DNA of 64,000 nt from contig CM070625.1 of NCBI GenBank assembly GCA_036346255.1, positions 15,461,488-15,525,487 on the forward strand. The letters are read 5' to 3'. Below are positions 1-11,311 of the stretch, in pieces. Numbering within the stretch: the stretch's first letter is position 1; the number at the start of each line of letters is the position of its first letter. The translations under genes and the position numbers were made by a program. Source of the stretch: Ampelocalamus luodianensis (lineage: Eukaryota; Streptophyta; Magnoliopsida; Poales; Poaceae). The notes under the pieces are model-generated. The model did not search any database. It was given only the letters and a program-made list of their open reading frames with translations, and was not told where the DNA came from.

Positions 1-73
1 GAAACTGAGAAAATCCAATAAAAGAATAACTTTATTTATTTTTATTTTGGTAACAGCACTTTGGGATGTTACA
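1..73 (-). repeat. Possible Gypsy-type LTR end, cut by window edge
   Basis: Read on the minus strand, the sequence from 73 leftwards begins TGTAACATCCCAAAG, the kind of TG-initiated terminus common on grass Gypsy LTRs. Everything left of position 1 is missing, so neither the other end nor a target duplication can be tested. Only the terminal motif supports this call. Confidence 0.3.
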
Positions 74-339
74 CATACTCACTGTTCATGGGTTCCCATT
101 TAGCTCGCTAAGTGTCGTGCTTGGCTTATTGGAGAACCGACAATCATGCAGTGCTCGCAAAGGAGCGGCGCGCATGATCGTCGGGGCTCTAGTGTGCAGT
201 CAAGACTCTCATTTAGACTGAGTTAAGTTGGAGTTCATTTACCGGAGACCTAGAGTTATGTCTCTAAGGCCATGCTTAGTCTCGGTCTTATGGAGATAAC
301 TCCGGGGTCCCCACATCTTGTCTCTTGTGTTTCAGAGAA
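74..339. other. Non-coding interval, nothing recognised
   Basis: This stretch lies between the possible LTR end and the Copia gag remnant. I see no coding frame or clear repeat. It may be an unrecognised part of either flanking retroelement. Confidence 0.3.
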
Positions 340-830
340 GTAGCAAAATTCCTCTAAGAAGGAGGAAGTTTAACAATAATGCCCTCCGCGATAAACTTGT
401 CTGGTAACACACACTTGAAGTGCTCAAGTTCTGTGGCCATGGATTGTATCTCATGAGCCTACTCAACTATAGAACGATCATCAACCATTCTATAGTCATG
501 ATATTGCTCCATGAGATACAATTCACTGCCTGCATCCGAAACCCTAAACTTGGTCTCGAGTGCATCCCACATCTCTTTCCCAGTTTTAATCACCATGTAT
601 GCATCAACTAACTTCTCACCAAGAACGCTAACCACGACACCTTTAAAAAGGTTATCAGCAGCCTCGAACGCTTGCTCCTATTCAGGAGTAAGTGTTCCTT
701 CAGGCTTGCCTTTGCCACATAAAAAACATTTATGGCAGTTAGCCAAAGCACCATCTTGGTGCGCCACCTCTTGTAATTCGCACCATCGAACTCAGAGGGT
801 TTGAGCGCAGCAGCAAAGCCAGTTGACAAA
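340..830 (-). pseudogene. Copia retrotransposon Gag remnant
   Basis: The minus strand translates, across frame changes, to a typical plant Copia Gag N-terminal half. The motif FDGANYKRWRTKM lies near 760-800, followed by LFKGVV, then KEMWDALETKF and YLMEQYHDYRM. This matches the DUF4219/UBN2-type Gag that packages retrotransposon RNA. At least one in-frame stop and a frameshift break it. It sits inward of the LTR at 857-1815 in the order expected for a minus-strand element. Protease, integrase and reverse transcriptase are absent, so the rest of the element lies left of the window or is deleted. Confidence 0.75.
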
Positions 831-856
831 AAATGTCTATTATAAGGTTTTTGGAT

Positions 857-1815
857 TGTTGAATATATGAGTATTTTTTGAATTACTTTAATCCAGAAAT
901 ATACTAGATAAATCATGAAAATTACTCTAGCTATTTTCACAGAGTAGATAAAAAAGAACATTATAGACATACGAATTTATAGAAAGACAAACTAACATAC
1001 CTATCTCAGTTTTCAAGGCAACAACGGATAATAAAGCTAACCAAATAACAAGTGCGAGATAGCCATACCCAGATCCAGTAGAAGGAGGAGGAGCAGCAGG
1101 GGTCTTGGTGAGGTCGTCGTTCGTCATGGCGTAGTGGACGTCGTGGTAGTAGTCGTGTAGTTGATGTAGACGTAGCAGAAAATTGAATGAAGAGGAAGCA
1201 GCGAGCAGTTGCGCGAACGCTCCCCAAAAACCTTATTCATCTTCGCTCGTGCAAGCCTTCAAGGACGGGGGTTCCGGAGGCCTGCTCTCCTGGTGCGGCC
1301 ATACACGTGCCTTGCCGGGATGGAGATCGCTAGAGACAACAACAAAAACAGTAGGATTCTGTCTTCGTCTTTCGTAAAGTGGAGAGGAAAAGAAAAAAGG
1401 GCCAGCACTCTATTCTTTAGAAAATAAATAGCCAAAAATAAAAATGCCAAGAAAGGCTTTTAATTCACCAAGAAACGGTCACCATTAATTCGCCATCAAC
1501 TAGTGTTAACTGCAGCCATTACTCACTAGTAACTAAACTGTTACTGTCAGCCGTTCGTTAATGCCATGTACTACGAGTCGGTGCGTGGCACGGCACAGCT
1601 CGGCTCAGCGAGTGAGCGAGCGAGCGAGCGTACGTATGTATTGGTTCTCTCCAATTTCACAAGGGGGCTACCATGTTCCACCTTTTAAGACGGTGTAACT
1701 CCTCTTTAATCCTCCATATGGGACTAAACAGTTTTAGCACATGCACATGAGCCTTTGAGGTTTTTCAGGAATTAATTAGTATTAAAAATGGACCTAGCCC
1801 GTATTAATTCCAACT
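857..1815 (-). repeat. Copia LTR (5' LTR of minus-strand element)
   Basis: This shares long diverged similarity with the solo LTR at 30002-31139. Both have the block around 'gaattactttaatccagaaata' near the left end, the 'gcgaacgctccccaaaa' block, and a right-hand end near 'catatgggactaaa'. The left boundary reads TGTTGAAT and the right boundary ends in a mutated ccaac. No matching target duplication is visible. The gag remnant to its left makes it the 5' LTR of a minus-strand element. Confidence 0.65.
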
Positions 1816-2503
1816 CTATTCACAACAAACTTATTTTTTATTGTTCCTTCTAACATATTTGAATTCGAAGTTGAAAATTTTAAGGATGCTACGACACTCT
1901 ATAGACTACATCTTTATTATATATATTTTTTGGAATTTTTCGTTTTGATTTAGTAAAACACAAAGTTGATTGCACGAGTAAAAAAAAAATGATTGCATAG
2001 CATACGTTACCCTCCAAGAAAGGGCACTGTATATCTAACAAAAAGCCGTCGCGAAATTACTACTAGTAGTATTCAGGACGATTGTAAGTTGTAACTCTGG
2101 TTCTTGAATAAAGTAAAGCTCGGCTTTTGCTCAACAAAAAAAAAAAAGCTACTACAAGTAGACTTGATGATCTGTTCTCAAATGCAAATATAATATTCGG
2201 TTAAAAAAACGAGGGGAGTTAATACTGCAACTCCACTACTGAGTGAAGCCGTGAAGGCCACCTGGAGTAATCAATTGCAAAGACAAAGATTGGGTGCAAA
2301 GATTCACTGACAACGAAGACACCAAGGTGGTCACTGAGGTGGTTTTTTTTTTCTTCACTTTGAGACAACATACAAAATTCATATGCAACCAATCATACGC
2401 ATAGCTCAATGCTTTGCTAAAAGAAAGTGTGCCAAATCACGGTGATTTGTCGTCGTTACGGTACGGAACATACTAGACATTACAAAATTTTGTTTGTACC
2501 ATT
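1816..2503. other. Non-coding AT-rich interval with a retroposon-like tail
   Basis: No coding frame is supported. Near 2098-2152 a 'gttcttgaataaagtaaagc' stretch followed by a run of about 12 A resembles the 3' tail of a LINE or processed transcript. I could not define its 5' end or a target duplication. Confidence 0.35.
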
Positions 2504-2506
2504 TAA

Positions 2507-3597
2507 GGGTCCGTTTGGTTGAGTAAACCGATCCGTCGTGTACCGGATGGTTGGGGAAATAGACATGTGCATGTGTTTGGTTCGTTGAATGGAATCAATC
2601 GGTTCAGGACCAGCTGTTCCATCGGAGGGAATATTTTGGCCAATATGTTGTACCATCTTGTTCGAGAAAAACCCCGAACCACTTGGTTCAGCTTCTCCTT
2701 GCTCTCTTCAGCGTGCTCGCATCTTCCCCGTGGGAGCATCTTGTCCTCTACAGAGAAGGAGAGCAGGTCGGCGCGGCGGGGGAGGTCGGGGACGCCGAGC
2801 GCTCGGAGGAAGTAGAGCGTTGGCCGAAGCCGGGCTGCGATGGGGGACACGAGCAGGCACGGGCGCCAACGCAGCACCCGCGGGAGGTCCTCCGCGGGCA
2901 CCCCCACCTCCTTCGAGAGGAATTGCAGTGCTGCTGTGATGGTCTCCACGGGCGTGGACAGTAGCTCCGGGCACATCCCGCTGCGCGCCGGAGGTCCGCG
3001 GGGGGCACACCCACCGTGGGCGTGGCGTCCGCAGCCATGTGTGGCGATGGCAACAAGGGCTCCGGGACCGGCGCCGGTGCCGTGGCGGGCGGGAACCCAG
3101 GGACGGCGAGGCTGGTCGGCCTGGTGTGCAGTGCGTCGGTAGGTGGCTGTGGTGCAGTAGAAGCTCCTCCATGGGCAAGCTCGAGTTCTTGGTGTCCTCC
3201 CTTGTGCTGGTTTCTTGGAAGCTGTAAAGTTGGAGAAAAGAAAAGGATGGAAGAAGGAAAAATGAGAAGAAAGAATAAAGGAAAAGGAAAAAATAAATAA
3301 AAAGAAGACACTATAGCGAGGAGGCTAGCAGATGTTCATGAATTTGAAAAAAATATAAAAGTTAATTGTATGCAAAACTATTTTCAAACTTGAATTTAAA
3401 TTCAAATCAATTTTCAAACTTGATTTGTGTATTATCTCATACAACCAAGCAAACACAATATCATATCATCCCATACAACCAACCAAACACATTCGTGTAT
3501 CATATCATACAACTAAACAAATAGACTGCTTGAACGATCTCATCCTACTTGTACCATCTCATACCGATTAACCCTATCCCACCAATCAAACTCACCC
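2507..3597. mobile_element. PIF/Harbinger-type element carrying a gene fragment
   Basis: The left end reads GGGTCCGTTTGGTT and the right end, reverse-complemented, reads GGGTGAGTTTGATT. Both are directly flanked by TAA (2504-2506 and 3598-3600). Related terminal inverted repeats plus a 3-bp TAA/TTA duplication are the hallmark of PIF/Harbinger (Tourist-like) transposons. At about 1.1 kb with no transposase it is non-autonomous. Its centre (about 2700-3230) is sharply more GC-rich than its ends and carries an mTERF-family fragment, giving a Pack-TIR structure. The fragment's origin is inferred from translated motifs only. Confidence 0.75.
2725..3170 (-). pseudogene. Captured mTERF-family gene fragment
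   Basis: The minus frame from 2976 to 2725 gives MCPELLSTPVETI, then PRVLRWRPCLL, RPTLYFLRALGV and LLSFSVEDKMLPR. These are characteristic helical-repeat motifs of plant mitochondrial transcription termination factor (mTERF) proteins, which act on organellar nucleic acids. Just upstream, another frame reads TPTVGVPPADLRRAAG, which would join directly to MCPELL if one base were present at the junction near 2977, so a 1-base frameshift separates them. Only part of one mTERF protein is present, enclosed by PIF-type ends. It is best read as a non-functional captured fragment. Confidence 0.72.
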
Positions 3598-3600
3598 TAA

Positions 3601-4246
3601 GCTGCCCATTGCTCAACCCGGTGCTCTCTGTAAGGCCTCGTAGAAATTTCATGTGAATTTTGAAGTAAAAAAGCATTACACTCATGTTAGACGTTGAATA
3701 TTATACAAAGCTCCTACAGGAATCATGCATTTCATACGAGACCTAAGTGCTAAGCGGGTATGCCGGTGCTCATTATCCAAACACCAAACAGATTCAGCTC
3801 CGGTGAAATCGGTACCTTGGAGATCAGAGATACGTTGTTAACGCACCCGAAAACAATTTCCACTCTATAATATTTTCCAAACCTCGCATCAAGGGAAGAC
3901 GATGTTTCCACGGCATCTACGCTCTCGTGGGACATGTAACTACAGAGGGTATATACGGCTACCCGCTCTTTTAACAAAAGATTGGAATAACCTTCATCAT
4001 CGTCTCAAAGTGCGTAGAGGGAAGAGAGTGAAAAAAAAAGACACCTGATTCGTAGATCGATCACATGCATCTGCCAGGATATACGCGCTTTTTAAAGGAT
4101 CTACATGCATGAGCAATGAGTAGATTACACGGACGAATCAAAGACGGCCGTATTTGACTGGGGCTTTCCGTCTGGGAAAGATGGAAAGTGCAGGGGCTCT
4201 TTCGAATAATCTCTCGGAACAAGGGAAAAAAAAGCCTCTGCCACCC
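3601..4246. other. Non-coding interval, no supported gene
   Basis: A 75-codon minus-strand frame (3750-3977) contains SSLDARFGKYYRVEIVFG but matches no family I recognise and has no splice or promoter context. I treat the interval as non-coding. Confidence 0.35.
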
Positions 4247-4249
4247 TTA

Positions 4250-4531
4250 GACATCTCCAACAGTGACCAACTCAGCAATTTCTTACCTATCATGTTACTT
4301 AAGATTCTAATTGGATGAGAGAGGATGTAAAGAGAGAGATGTGTTATCTTTTATACAAGAGATAAACTTGGCACGTAAACCATCGTAAATGATGAGTATG
4401 TAAAGGGAGAAGTTGTGGTGAAAATAAATAGTTTTATAGATAAATTATTGAAGATATTGTATCTAAAGTTGTTTGTAGATGAGTTAAAACTTTTAGAGAC
4501 AACCCTAATAGACAAACTACTGTATATGCTC
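4250..4531. mobile_element. Tourist/Harbinger-like MITE
   Basis: The left end GACATCTCCAACAG and the reverse-complemented right end GAGCATATACAG resemble each other and the common grass MITE end GAGCATCTCCAACAG. Both are flanked by TTA (4247-4249 and 4532-4534). Its 282 bp, AT-richness and lack of coding sequence fit a non-autonomous PIF/Harbinger MITE. Confidence 0.6.
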
Positions 4532-4534
4532 TTA

Positions 4535-5108
4535 CACGTTTAAACGGCATCCATGAATGTGTGATCCATCCATGGCTAAAGCGAATCCAACCCTTCTCTC
4601 GTGGTTGCATTATGCGGTTTCAGCTCCCCGTGGCCTGGCCTTGTAAAGAAGCAATCCACCGATGGCAGAGAGCGCATGGGATTTATGCAGATCGGCGTAG
4701 TGAATATGGAAGCACGGATAGATTGATCATGTTTACTCGGTAGCTACATTGAGTTGGTCATTACATGATGCTAGGTGTATGTTCATAGAGACGAGGATCT
4801 GATCCTGGGCTTGTGAGTTTAAGACCTGCCTAATTCGTTTATGCGAAATAAAAATTACGGTAGTTGGGGCCCTTGTCCATACTAGTTTGTCATTGGTCTG
4901 GATCTGGTTGTAGAAATATTGAGTTTTATGGGCCAGTCAATTAATTCACCCAAAAGGTTAAGCGATTAGGGCAATATAGGTGATATACGAATCATTTCCA
5001 TCAATTTGAAAATGACATTATAACAAAAATGGATAACTTAAGATGAGAGAAGTTCGTACAACCTTTCAAAATCTGTCCTTGCATTGTTGGCTGTTGTGTT
5101 GTATCTAT
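4535..5108. other. Non-coding interval, nothing recognised
   Basis: A 60-codon plus frame (4561-4743) has no family resemblance or conserved context. No repeats or motifs stand out. Confidence 0.3.
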
Positions 5109-5120
5109 AAGAGTTGAGTT

Positions 5121-5286
5121 TGCATGACACTCAGAATATAGTACAAACTTAAGCGGCATAGGTTGTCGGCTTAGGTGCGGCAACATTTATTGCTTTATTT
5201 TCTCTTTATAACTTTTTTTTGCACGTCTCCCTCTCCTTAATGCAATAGCGGCATTTCCGCTGTTTTCTCGGAAAAAAAAAAAAAAG
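5121..5286 (+). mobile_element. 5'-truncated LINE-like retroposon
   Basis: The segment ends in an A-rich tail (from about 5272) and is flanked by a perfect 12-bp duplication AAGAGTTGAGTT at 5109-5120 and 5287-5298. The 3' sequence before the A-tail (gcggcatttccgctgttttc) resembles plant L1 3' ends. A long target duplication plus poly(A) is the signature of target-primed reverse transcription. At 166 bp only the extreme 3' end was inserted. Confidence 0.7.
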
Positions 5287-5298
5287 AAGAGTTGAGTT

Positions 5299-6510
5299 GA
5301 TCCATTCCAGGAGACATGCAAATGAAGTGGCAAATCTAGCTCTTTTCTACCTGGTTCGGAGTAAAAGGTCTTTGTTCTGTATTTGGCATAACCTCTCTCC
5401 TAATTTCCCTGTCAGTAAGCTAACGAGGTGAATATCCAAAAAAGAAAAAGTAAGCTGAAGAAGTGAAATGATTGTGTGCATGCATGAGCAAGTACAAATA
5501 TTCCTTCAAAATTTTGTAATCCTGTATTGAACTCATGTACTTGGACCTACCTGTCATTTGTTTGCTTTTTTAAATTCTTTCGAGACGCATATGCCATTTT
5601 TGCTTTGAAATTTCATAACGATCTATTCCGGAAATCCCACCATGGCACCATGGAATGTACGATCCATGTTGGCCGCCAATCCGATGAACAAAATTTGGTA
5701 TTTTGGCAAGGATTGGCGCAGTAAATTTGACATTAAACCAAACATGCCTAGTTCCTATTCCCACTTCATAATGCCTTGTGAACGAAAGAAGCAAGCGACG
5801 ATGCAAGTTGAAATCAAGTGCTCTGGATCTCATCTGAAACTCTAGCATGAATCTCAAGGCACATCTGACAGATGCCACCATGAATTACGCCATGTGTACG
5901 TGGGCACACAGAGACATCTCGAACGGGAAAGAAAGAAAGAACGAACTAAGAGCAGGGACGGGCTTATCGGTGGGCACCGGGAGATGCAATCCCGGACGAT
6001 TTTTTTCCTGTTTGTTAAATTCAAATTTCAAACTGGTTTTTAAGTAAATCTATACGAATTTCATCTGAAATTTTTCCGGTAACCGATCGGTTACCATTCC
6101 CGCTCGCTGCCCGGGTACCCGGGATTCGGTCGGGTACCGGTTCTGTGAGAGAGAGAGAGTAAGAGTAAGTAGCTGTGTAGGGGGGCCATCAACTTCCGAA
6201 GAAAGGAGCTCGAAATCAAACAAGTCACGTTCCGAACCAGCTCAGCTCTGCTCCCCATGCATGGTCCTACAAAAGCGCGGCAGATTTGCTTTGAACTCGC
6301 AAAGACAAAAAAAAAAACAAAGAGCAAAGCTAGCTACCAGGACGAGGCAGCAAGAGAGAAAGAGAGAAAGCAACCGAGCAAAGCAAAGCGCAAAGAGCAT
6401 CAAAGGAGGAGCAAAGAAAAGAAGACAAGAGAAGGGGATAAGAATGTTTGGCGAGTATAAACCCAGCAGGATCACAGATTCCCATCACGCGAAAAAAAAG
6501 GCGCGTTTGC
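5299..6510. other. Non-coding interval, probably far upstream of the CLE promoter
   Basis: No gene is supported. Near 5955-6150, sequence rich in 'ggtaccggttaccg'-type motifs resembles the ends of grass non-autonomous hAT elements, but I could not close a TIR pair. Around 6340-6440 is a purine-rich GA/AAG tract, followed by a TATA box at 6515. The right part is plausibly the native upstream region of the CLE gene. Confidence 0.35.
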
Positions 6511-6514
6511 GCGA

Positions 6515-6521
6515 TATAAAT
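6515..6521 (+). promoter_or_regulatory. TATA box, likely the native CLE promoter
   Basis: TATAAAT stands in a GC-rich setting (gcgcgatataaatgcgc). Transcription would start near 6545. If the solo LTR at 6603-11036 is removed, this box lies about 355 bp upstream of the CLE ATG, giving a leader of roughly 330 nt ending in a pyrimidine-rich stretch (11067-11105). The assignment to the CLE gene is inferred from position; no transcript evidence is available. Confidence 0.5.
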
Positions 6522-6602
6522 GCGCATTAGCCGTGCATGCACTTGTGCTGTACTGCTAACTGCTGTCTTTCCCCGAGATTGTTGACCTCGCCTGCTGCCT
6601 TG

Positions 6603-9600
6603 TGTAACCGCCCAATTTTTGAGCCATTTAAAATTTGCATGAATTTCTTTGATTTCAAATAATTTTGTTGCATTTTGAGTATTTTCAAAAGCTTTGTCTT
6701 GCAATTCAAAAAGTTAAATCAATGTCCTTGCACCAAATTGAAATTATAAAAATCTATAAGTTCAATTGTGTGCTAATCGTCCTCGGGATTTGAAATTCAA
6801 ATTTAAATCCATTCATAAAAATCCAAACTGAATTTTCAAATCATTCTTTCCCTCCCCTCTTCCTCGGGCCACCTCTCCCCGATGGCCGATCCCCTCCTCT
6901 CTTCCGCGCGGCCCGCTAGCGTGCTTCCAGTCCAGCGTGCCACCCGCTTCCTTCCCCCTCGTGGCCTAGCCAAGCTAGGCCCAGCCTCCCGTCGCAGGCA
7001 GCGCCAGCCCGCTTGCTCTCTCTCTCTCTAGCACCCGCTCTCGTCGACATGTGGGCTCTGGCCCCACCCGTCAGGGCACCCGGGGAGAGCATTGTTTCTC
7101 ATCCCCGCGCGCCAGCTCGCCCACTTGCTCTCTCGTGCTCGCCTTCTCTCTTTGCGTCATGCCCATGTGCATGAGGCACTCGAGTGCCACTCCACTCAGT
7201 TGTCGTGTCCTGCCAGAGTCGCGTCGACCGCCTCGCTCGCTATCTCCATCTCCTTCCTATTTAAGGCCAAGTTGAGCACGTCAAAAGCTTCGCCAACCTC
7301 TCCTCTACGATTTCCCCACCTTCCCCTTCTTCGCCTCAGGTGGAGAAGAATTCGTTCGCGTAGGTTCTCTTCCTCAATTTCGGTCGCTGACTTCACCACT
7401 AATTCCCGATTGTTAGAGTGAGTCTTTGACGAGGATCTAATAATCCTCAATTAATTAAATTATTTATCTATAATGATTATTATAGATAGTAATGTATTTA
7501 TACAATATTCAGAGGTACCTCTTATCATTAATGATAAGGGAAGATCACAATTACCTAATGGTTGTAAGTTATTCTACAACCATCCTATATAGTCGTAAAC
7601 TATTCTACGACTATCATATGATCGTAAGATCTTTTACGACCACCTTATGATCGTAACCTTTACTACGATCATCTTATGCTCATAAGCTTTACTATAACTA
7701 AGTCAACCACGACCACCCTACAGACATGTGGATCCAATCGACTAGGGACCTTATGCATGTGTTTATTTATACGCAGTTGTTAAATATGTGTCACTATCCT
7801 CTGATATAACTATACGTATTAATCTTTGTCTTTAGCATAACTGCAAGACAGACATGAGGGGATGTCTCTCTGATAATAACTGTCATCAAATGTGCGCAAT
7901 TCACCAACCGTTGAGGTGCCTCCTGGCACGGACAACAACCGTCATCCTCTCAGACGCTATATAAGGGATAACGCCGGTGGACAGAGGGACAAAATAGAGA
8001 ATAGAGAACAAGACATGAGTCATTAGCCTTAGCTTTCGGTGACTTTTTTTCTTGTTGTAAACATAATCAATACAAGAACACAAGAGTAGAATTGTTATTC
8101 TCTTAGGAGAAGACCCGAACCTGTATAAAAATTCAAGTGTCTCCTCTTGCATATTCTCGATTAAAGAAACTCTTAGCATTCATTTCATAAGATCGATATT
8201 AAAACATCAACAGCCTTCATCCTCATCTTCTTGTGCGATGTGACCGCCTTAACTTCCTCTTCCTCTTCCTCACACTCGCATCCTTTGTGCTTGTTTTTCC
8301 ACAGAGTAAGGAACACCGTCGTGCGTCTGCGAGCTAGCCAGAGAATGCCGAGCCGTCACTGCCACCTTCCACCTTGTCCAATGAGCTTCTATCTTCATTG
8401 TCTCGTGCATTTTGTTTGCCTCGACCTCCTCTCTCTAATGCGTACACTATTCTTCATTGTCGTGCACTAGAGTTGTTGGAACACCCTTCGTCCCTGTCAC
8501 CGGCCCGGAGCACACACCCTCGTCACCACACTTGATCTCCTTCCTTGCTTGGCTTCCGGGTGAGATCTCTCGTTCCTGTAGGTTTCTTCATCTCGCAAAA
8601 CCAGTAGGTTAGTCAATGAAGAGCCTAGTTGGCCGTAGCATAGCCGCACCGCCGACCTCGTCACGCCACTGCAAGCCACCGTGGAGAGCTCGGTGTGCCG
8701 CCTCATCTTGAGCACCGAGAGCACCGGTAGCTTTGCATTAGCTCGTAGATGCTAAGCTGAGCTCCATTTTGTAGTTGTAAGCCTTGTTGCGTACTTGTCA
8801 TTTGGCACAGTACCGCCACCGCCATCTTCACCATAGTGTTGTCACCTCGGTCCATGTCCTGCCATGCTGCCATAACCATAAGGATGGCCATGGACCCTGA
8901 AGGCCATTTTGGGGGTCACATGTGGTTGTCGAAGCCCTGTCTGCCGGCACCAAGCTTGGTCGAGATGCCCATGGCTGCTCTACGCCATTCCCCTGTTCTA
9001 GACGGAGACGACGACTGAGAGAGACGCTAACGTGTGGACCCCACCTTGTAAGTTAGGATTAGTTTAACCGTAGTTAGTTAGAGTTTAATTAGGAGCTAAT
9101 GTCTTTATGACATGTGGGCCCTCAACAATTTGGGAAAACTAATTAAATCATAGATTAAAGTTTGAGTCTATGACATATGGGTTCCACCACTTAAAACTCG
9201 TTGTATAGATCCTATCCGTAGACCAAGCCACTGATGTGTGGCCCCCTGGCCCTTTGCACCATCGGGTGGACCGAGTCCATGTGCACCGCAGTCCTACCTG
9301 TCAGTCTCTCGAGGTTTCCCGAATAAAAATAAATAGAAAAGAAATTAGAAACCCATTTGGACCCCACTTATTAGCCATAGAGCCATTTTCTTAAGAAAAA
9401 TAAATAGAAAGTATATTAAAAACCTGACTGGACCCCACTTGACAACCACATAGGATTTTCTTAAGAAAAATAGAAGAAAATGAAAATCCATCTGGACCTA
9501 TCTGTCATAAATTTTAGAATTTATGGAATTTCTCCATGTCAAACTTTGGAAAGCTCGTTCTCACTCGTTTTAAATCCAAATGATATGATTTTTATTTCTA

Positions 9601-11036
9601 AATTCATATAAATTCAAGATATTTTGATAAGTACCAAAATAATAATTTTTAGAGTTCATTTGAATTTATTTGAGCTAATGTGCGTTTATTCGAAGTCATC
9701 ATTTTTTGGCATAAATAGACTCTAATATCGCTGAAGACTTCGCCACTACTTCAGGACAAGACCCAGACCCAATAATATCCACTGTTGAGTAAGGCAAGTC
9801 CTTACAATTGATCATGTTAAACCTATTCTTCAAATGCAATTTTTTCCCCAAAGTATTACTTGCATACTTAATCTTATTTATGAAATGCCATGCTAAAGGT
9901 TGATACCTAGCTATGCCAAATGTTGTTATTACTATTCCCCTCCTTGATTGTTGATAACTCCTTATACCTTGTCACCCTAGGTAAATTATTACATTAATAA
10001 ATTTCCCTTAGTTAATCCATAATAACTAATGGTTGTGCTTAGACACTACTTAGTGGTTGAATTGAATATGACACAAATATTGTCATTACAAGAATTTGGA
10101 ACATAATGTGAATCAAATTGTGGTAGCATGGGTTACCACTAGAAATAGAAAAATGATAATTATAGGATGTGGAGATTTGGGCGAGTAGATCGTATGTGGT
10201 GGGTGCATTGATTGCACAAGGTATGGTTTGTGGGTTGTATCGCCTGAATCGACTAAAGACCGAATCATGTGTCTCACCTTCTAAATTTATAATCGTGCAA
10301 CCACAAGTCTAGTATGGGATAGACCCGACTGAATAATTTACTGAGTCGTACTGCTATTGCCATATTGTGGGCAGTTTGATTGGGTTGTTGGATCTGAGCT
10401 GTAGGAGGGCATATCTCTGTGTATGCACCCATTGAGTATTGCGGTGGTACTAAGTTGGGACACGTCTACTCTTCTAATGGTGGTTTCTTTGGAGTTAATG
10501 TGTTCAAACGACCGAAGTTCAATCCATTGGATGGTGTAGTATTTATGACGAGTTATTGTAAAGACCTTGTTATGATTGTCTCCGTCGCACGCCTATGGTA
10601 GCTTGTCATGGCCAGCATTGTGAGGGTTTGCTGAGTACTTTTGTACTCATTGTTGCTCAAATATGTGGATTCAGATTATGAGGTCGAAGATCCGGTGTAT
10701 GGATACTTCTATACGTCCGGCTATGGAAATAAAGATAACGGCGATAACTAGTTCGTAGCTCTAGTCGATTGTCTGTGGCAACTTATGAAGAACCTTTTGG
10801 TTTATTTATCTTCTGCTGCTATTTACTCTCTAAACTCGTAGGCCTATCAGCCTGTTACGTAAGAACTCGGCTCTAAGGTCTATTTACACCCTTCTTCCAG
10901 TAATATTAAGTACTCTTTTACTTATACACATGTATGAATGTGATATTCGTCGATAATTATACTGTGTGGGCTAGGTACTGATCATGGGACTAGCTCGGTA
11001 TACGCATAACAGTTGAATGCAAATCTGAGCTTGACA
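6603..11036 (+). mobile_element. Gypsy-type solo LTR (Tekay/RIRE3-like) with TSD
   Basis: It begins TGTAACCGCCC and ends TTGACA, and is flanked by a perfect 5-bp duplication CCTTG (6598-6602 and 11037-11041). The body has features of long grass Gypsy LTRs: a cytosine-rich leader with 'acatgtgggctctggcccca', a TATA-like 'ctatttaagg' near 7258, and 'gctgagtacttttgtactca' near 10631. No gag, pol, primer-binding site or polypurine tract occurs inside. It is therefore a single LTR left by LTR-LTR recombination, enlarged by a nested Copia LTR. Without that insert it is about 3.6 kb. The lineage is inferred from sequence feel only; the duplication is seen directly. Confidence 0.8.
7411..8212 (+). 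repeat. Copia LTR nested in the Gypsy LTR
   Basis: It starts TGTTAGAGTG and ends aaacatcaaca. The opposite-strand segment 50650-51383 is a diverged copy, sharing repeated 'gtcgtaagttattctacgac' blocks, the TATA region 'gctatataagg' and the terminal 'cattcataagatcgatatt'. A TATA box near 7963 and the final block of about 250 bp fit an LTR with U3-R-U5. The flanking 5-mers (ccgat and gcctt) do not match, so it may be recombined or slightly mis-bounded. Confidence 0.65.
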
Positions 11037-11311
11037 CCTTGGCATTGTCATTGTCATCATACAGCTCTGCATGCCCTCCTCTTCTCTTCTCTTCTCCTCT
11101 CTTCTTCTACACATCCTTGGCTCCCTCCCTTTGCTTTTCTGTACTATCGGCTTCATATAGCGGCTGGTGGTAGGCCTCGTGCCTCTGCTTCTCCTATAGC
11201 TCAAAAACATCATTGCTAGCTTCATTCTCACCCCTGTGAACAAAAAAAAAAACATTAGGGTCTTAGTGCAGAGAGAAGAGGAAGAAAGCTAAGGCAAAGG
11301 AAGATCTCTAT

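Noticed and set aside
3750..3977. 75-codon minus-strand frame as a gene
   Set aside because: No family resemblance, no start or splice context, single isolated frame in non-coding DNA.
11013..11255. Short frames just upstream of the CLE ATG as a separate gene
   Set aside because: They lie in the CLE leader and have no domain; at most they contain upstream open reading frames.
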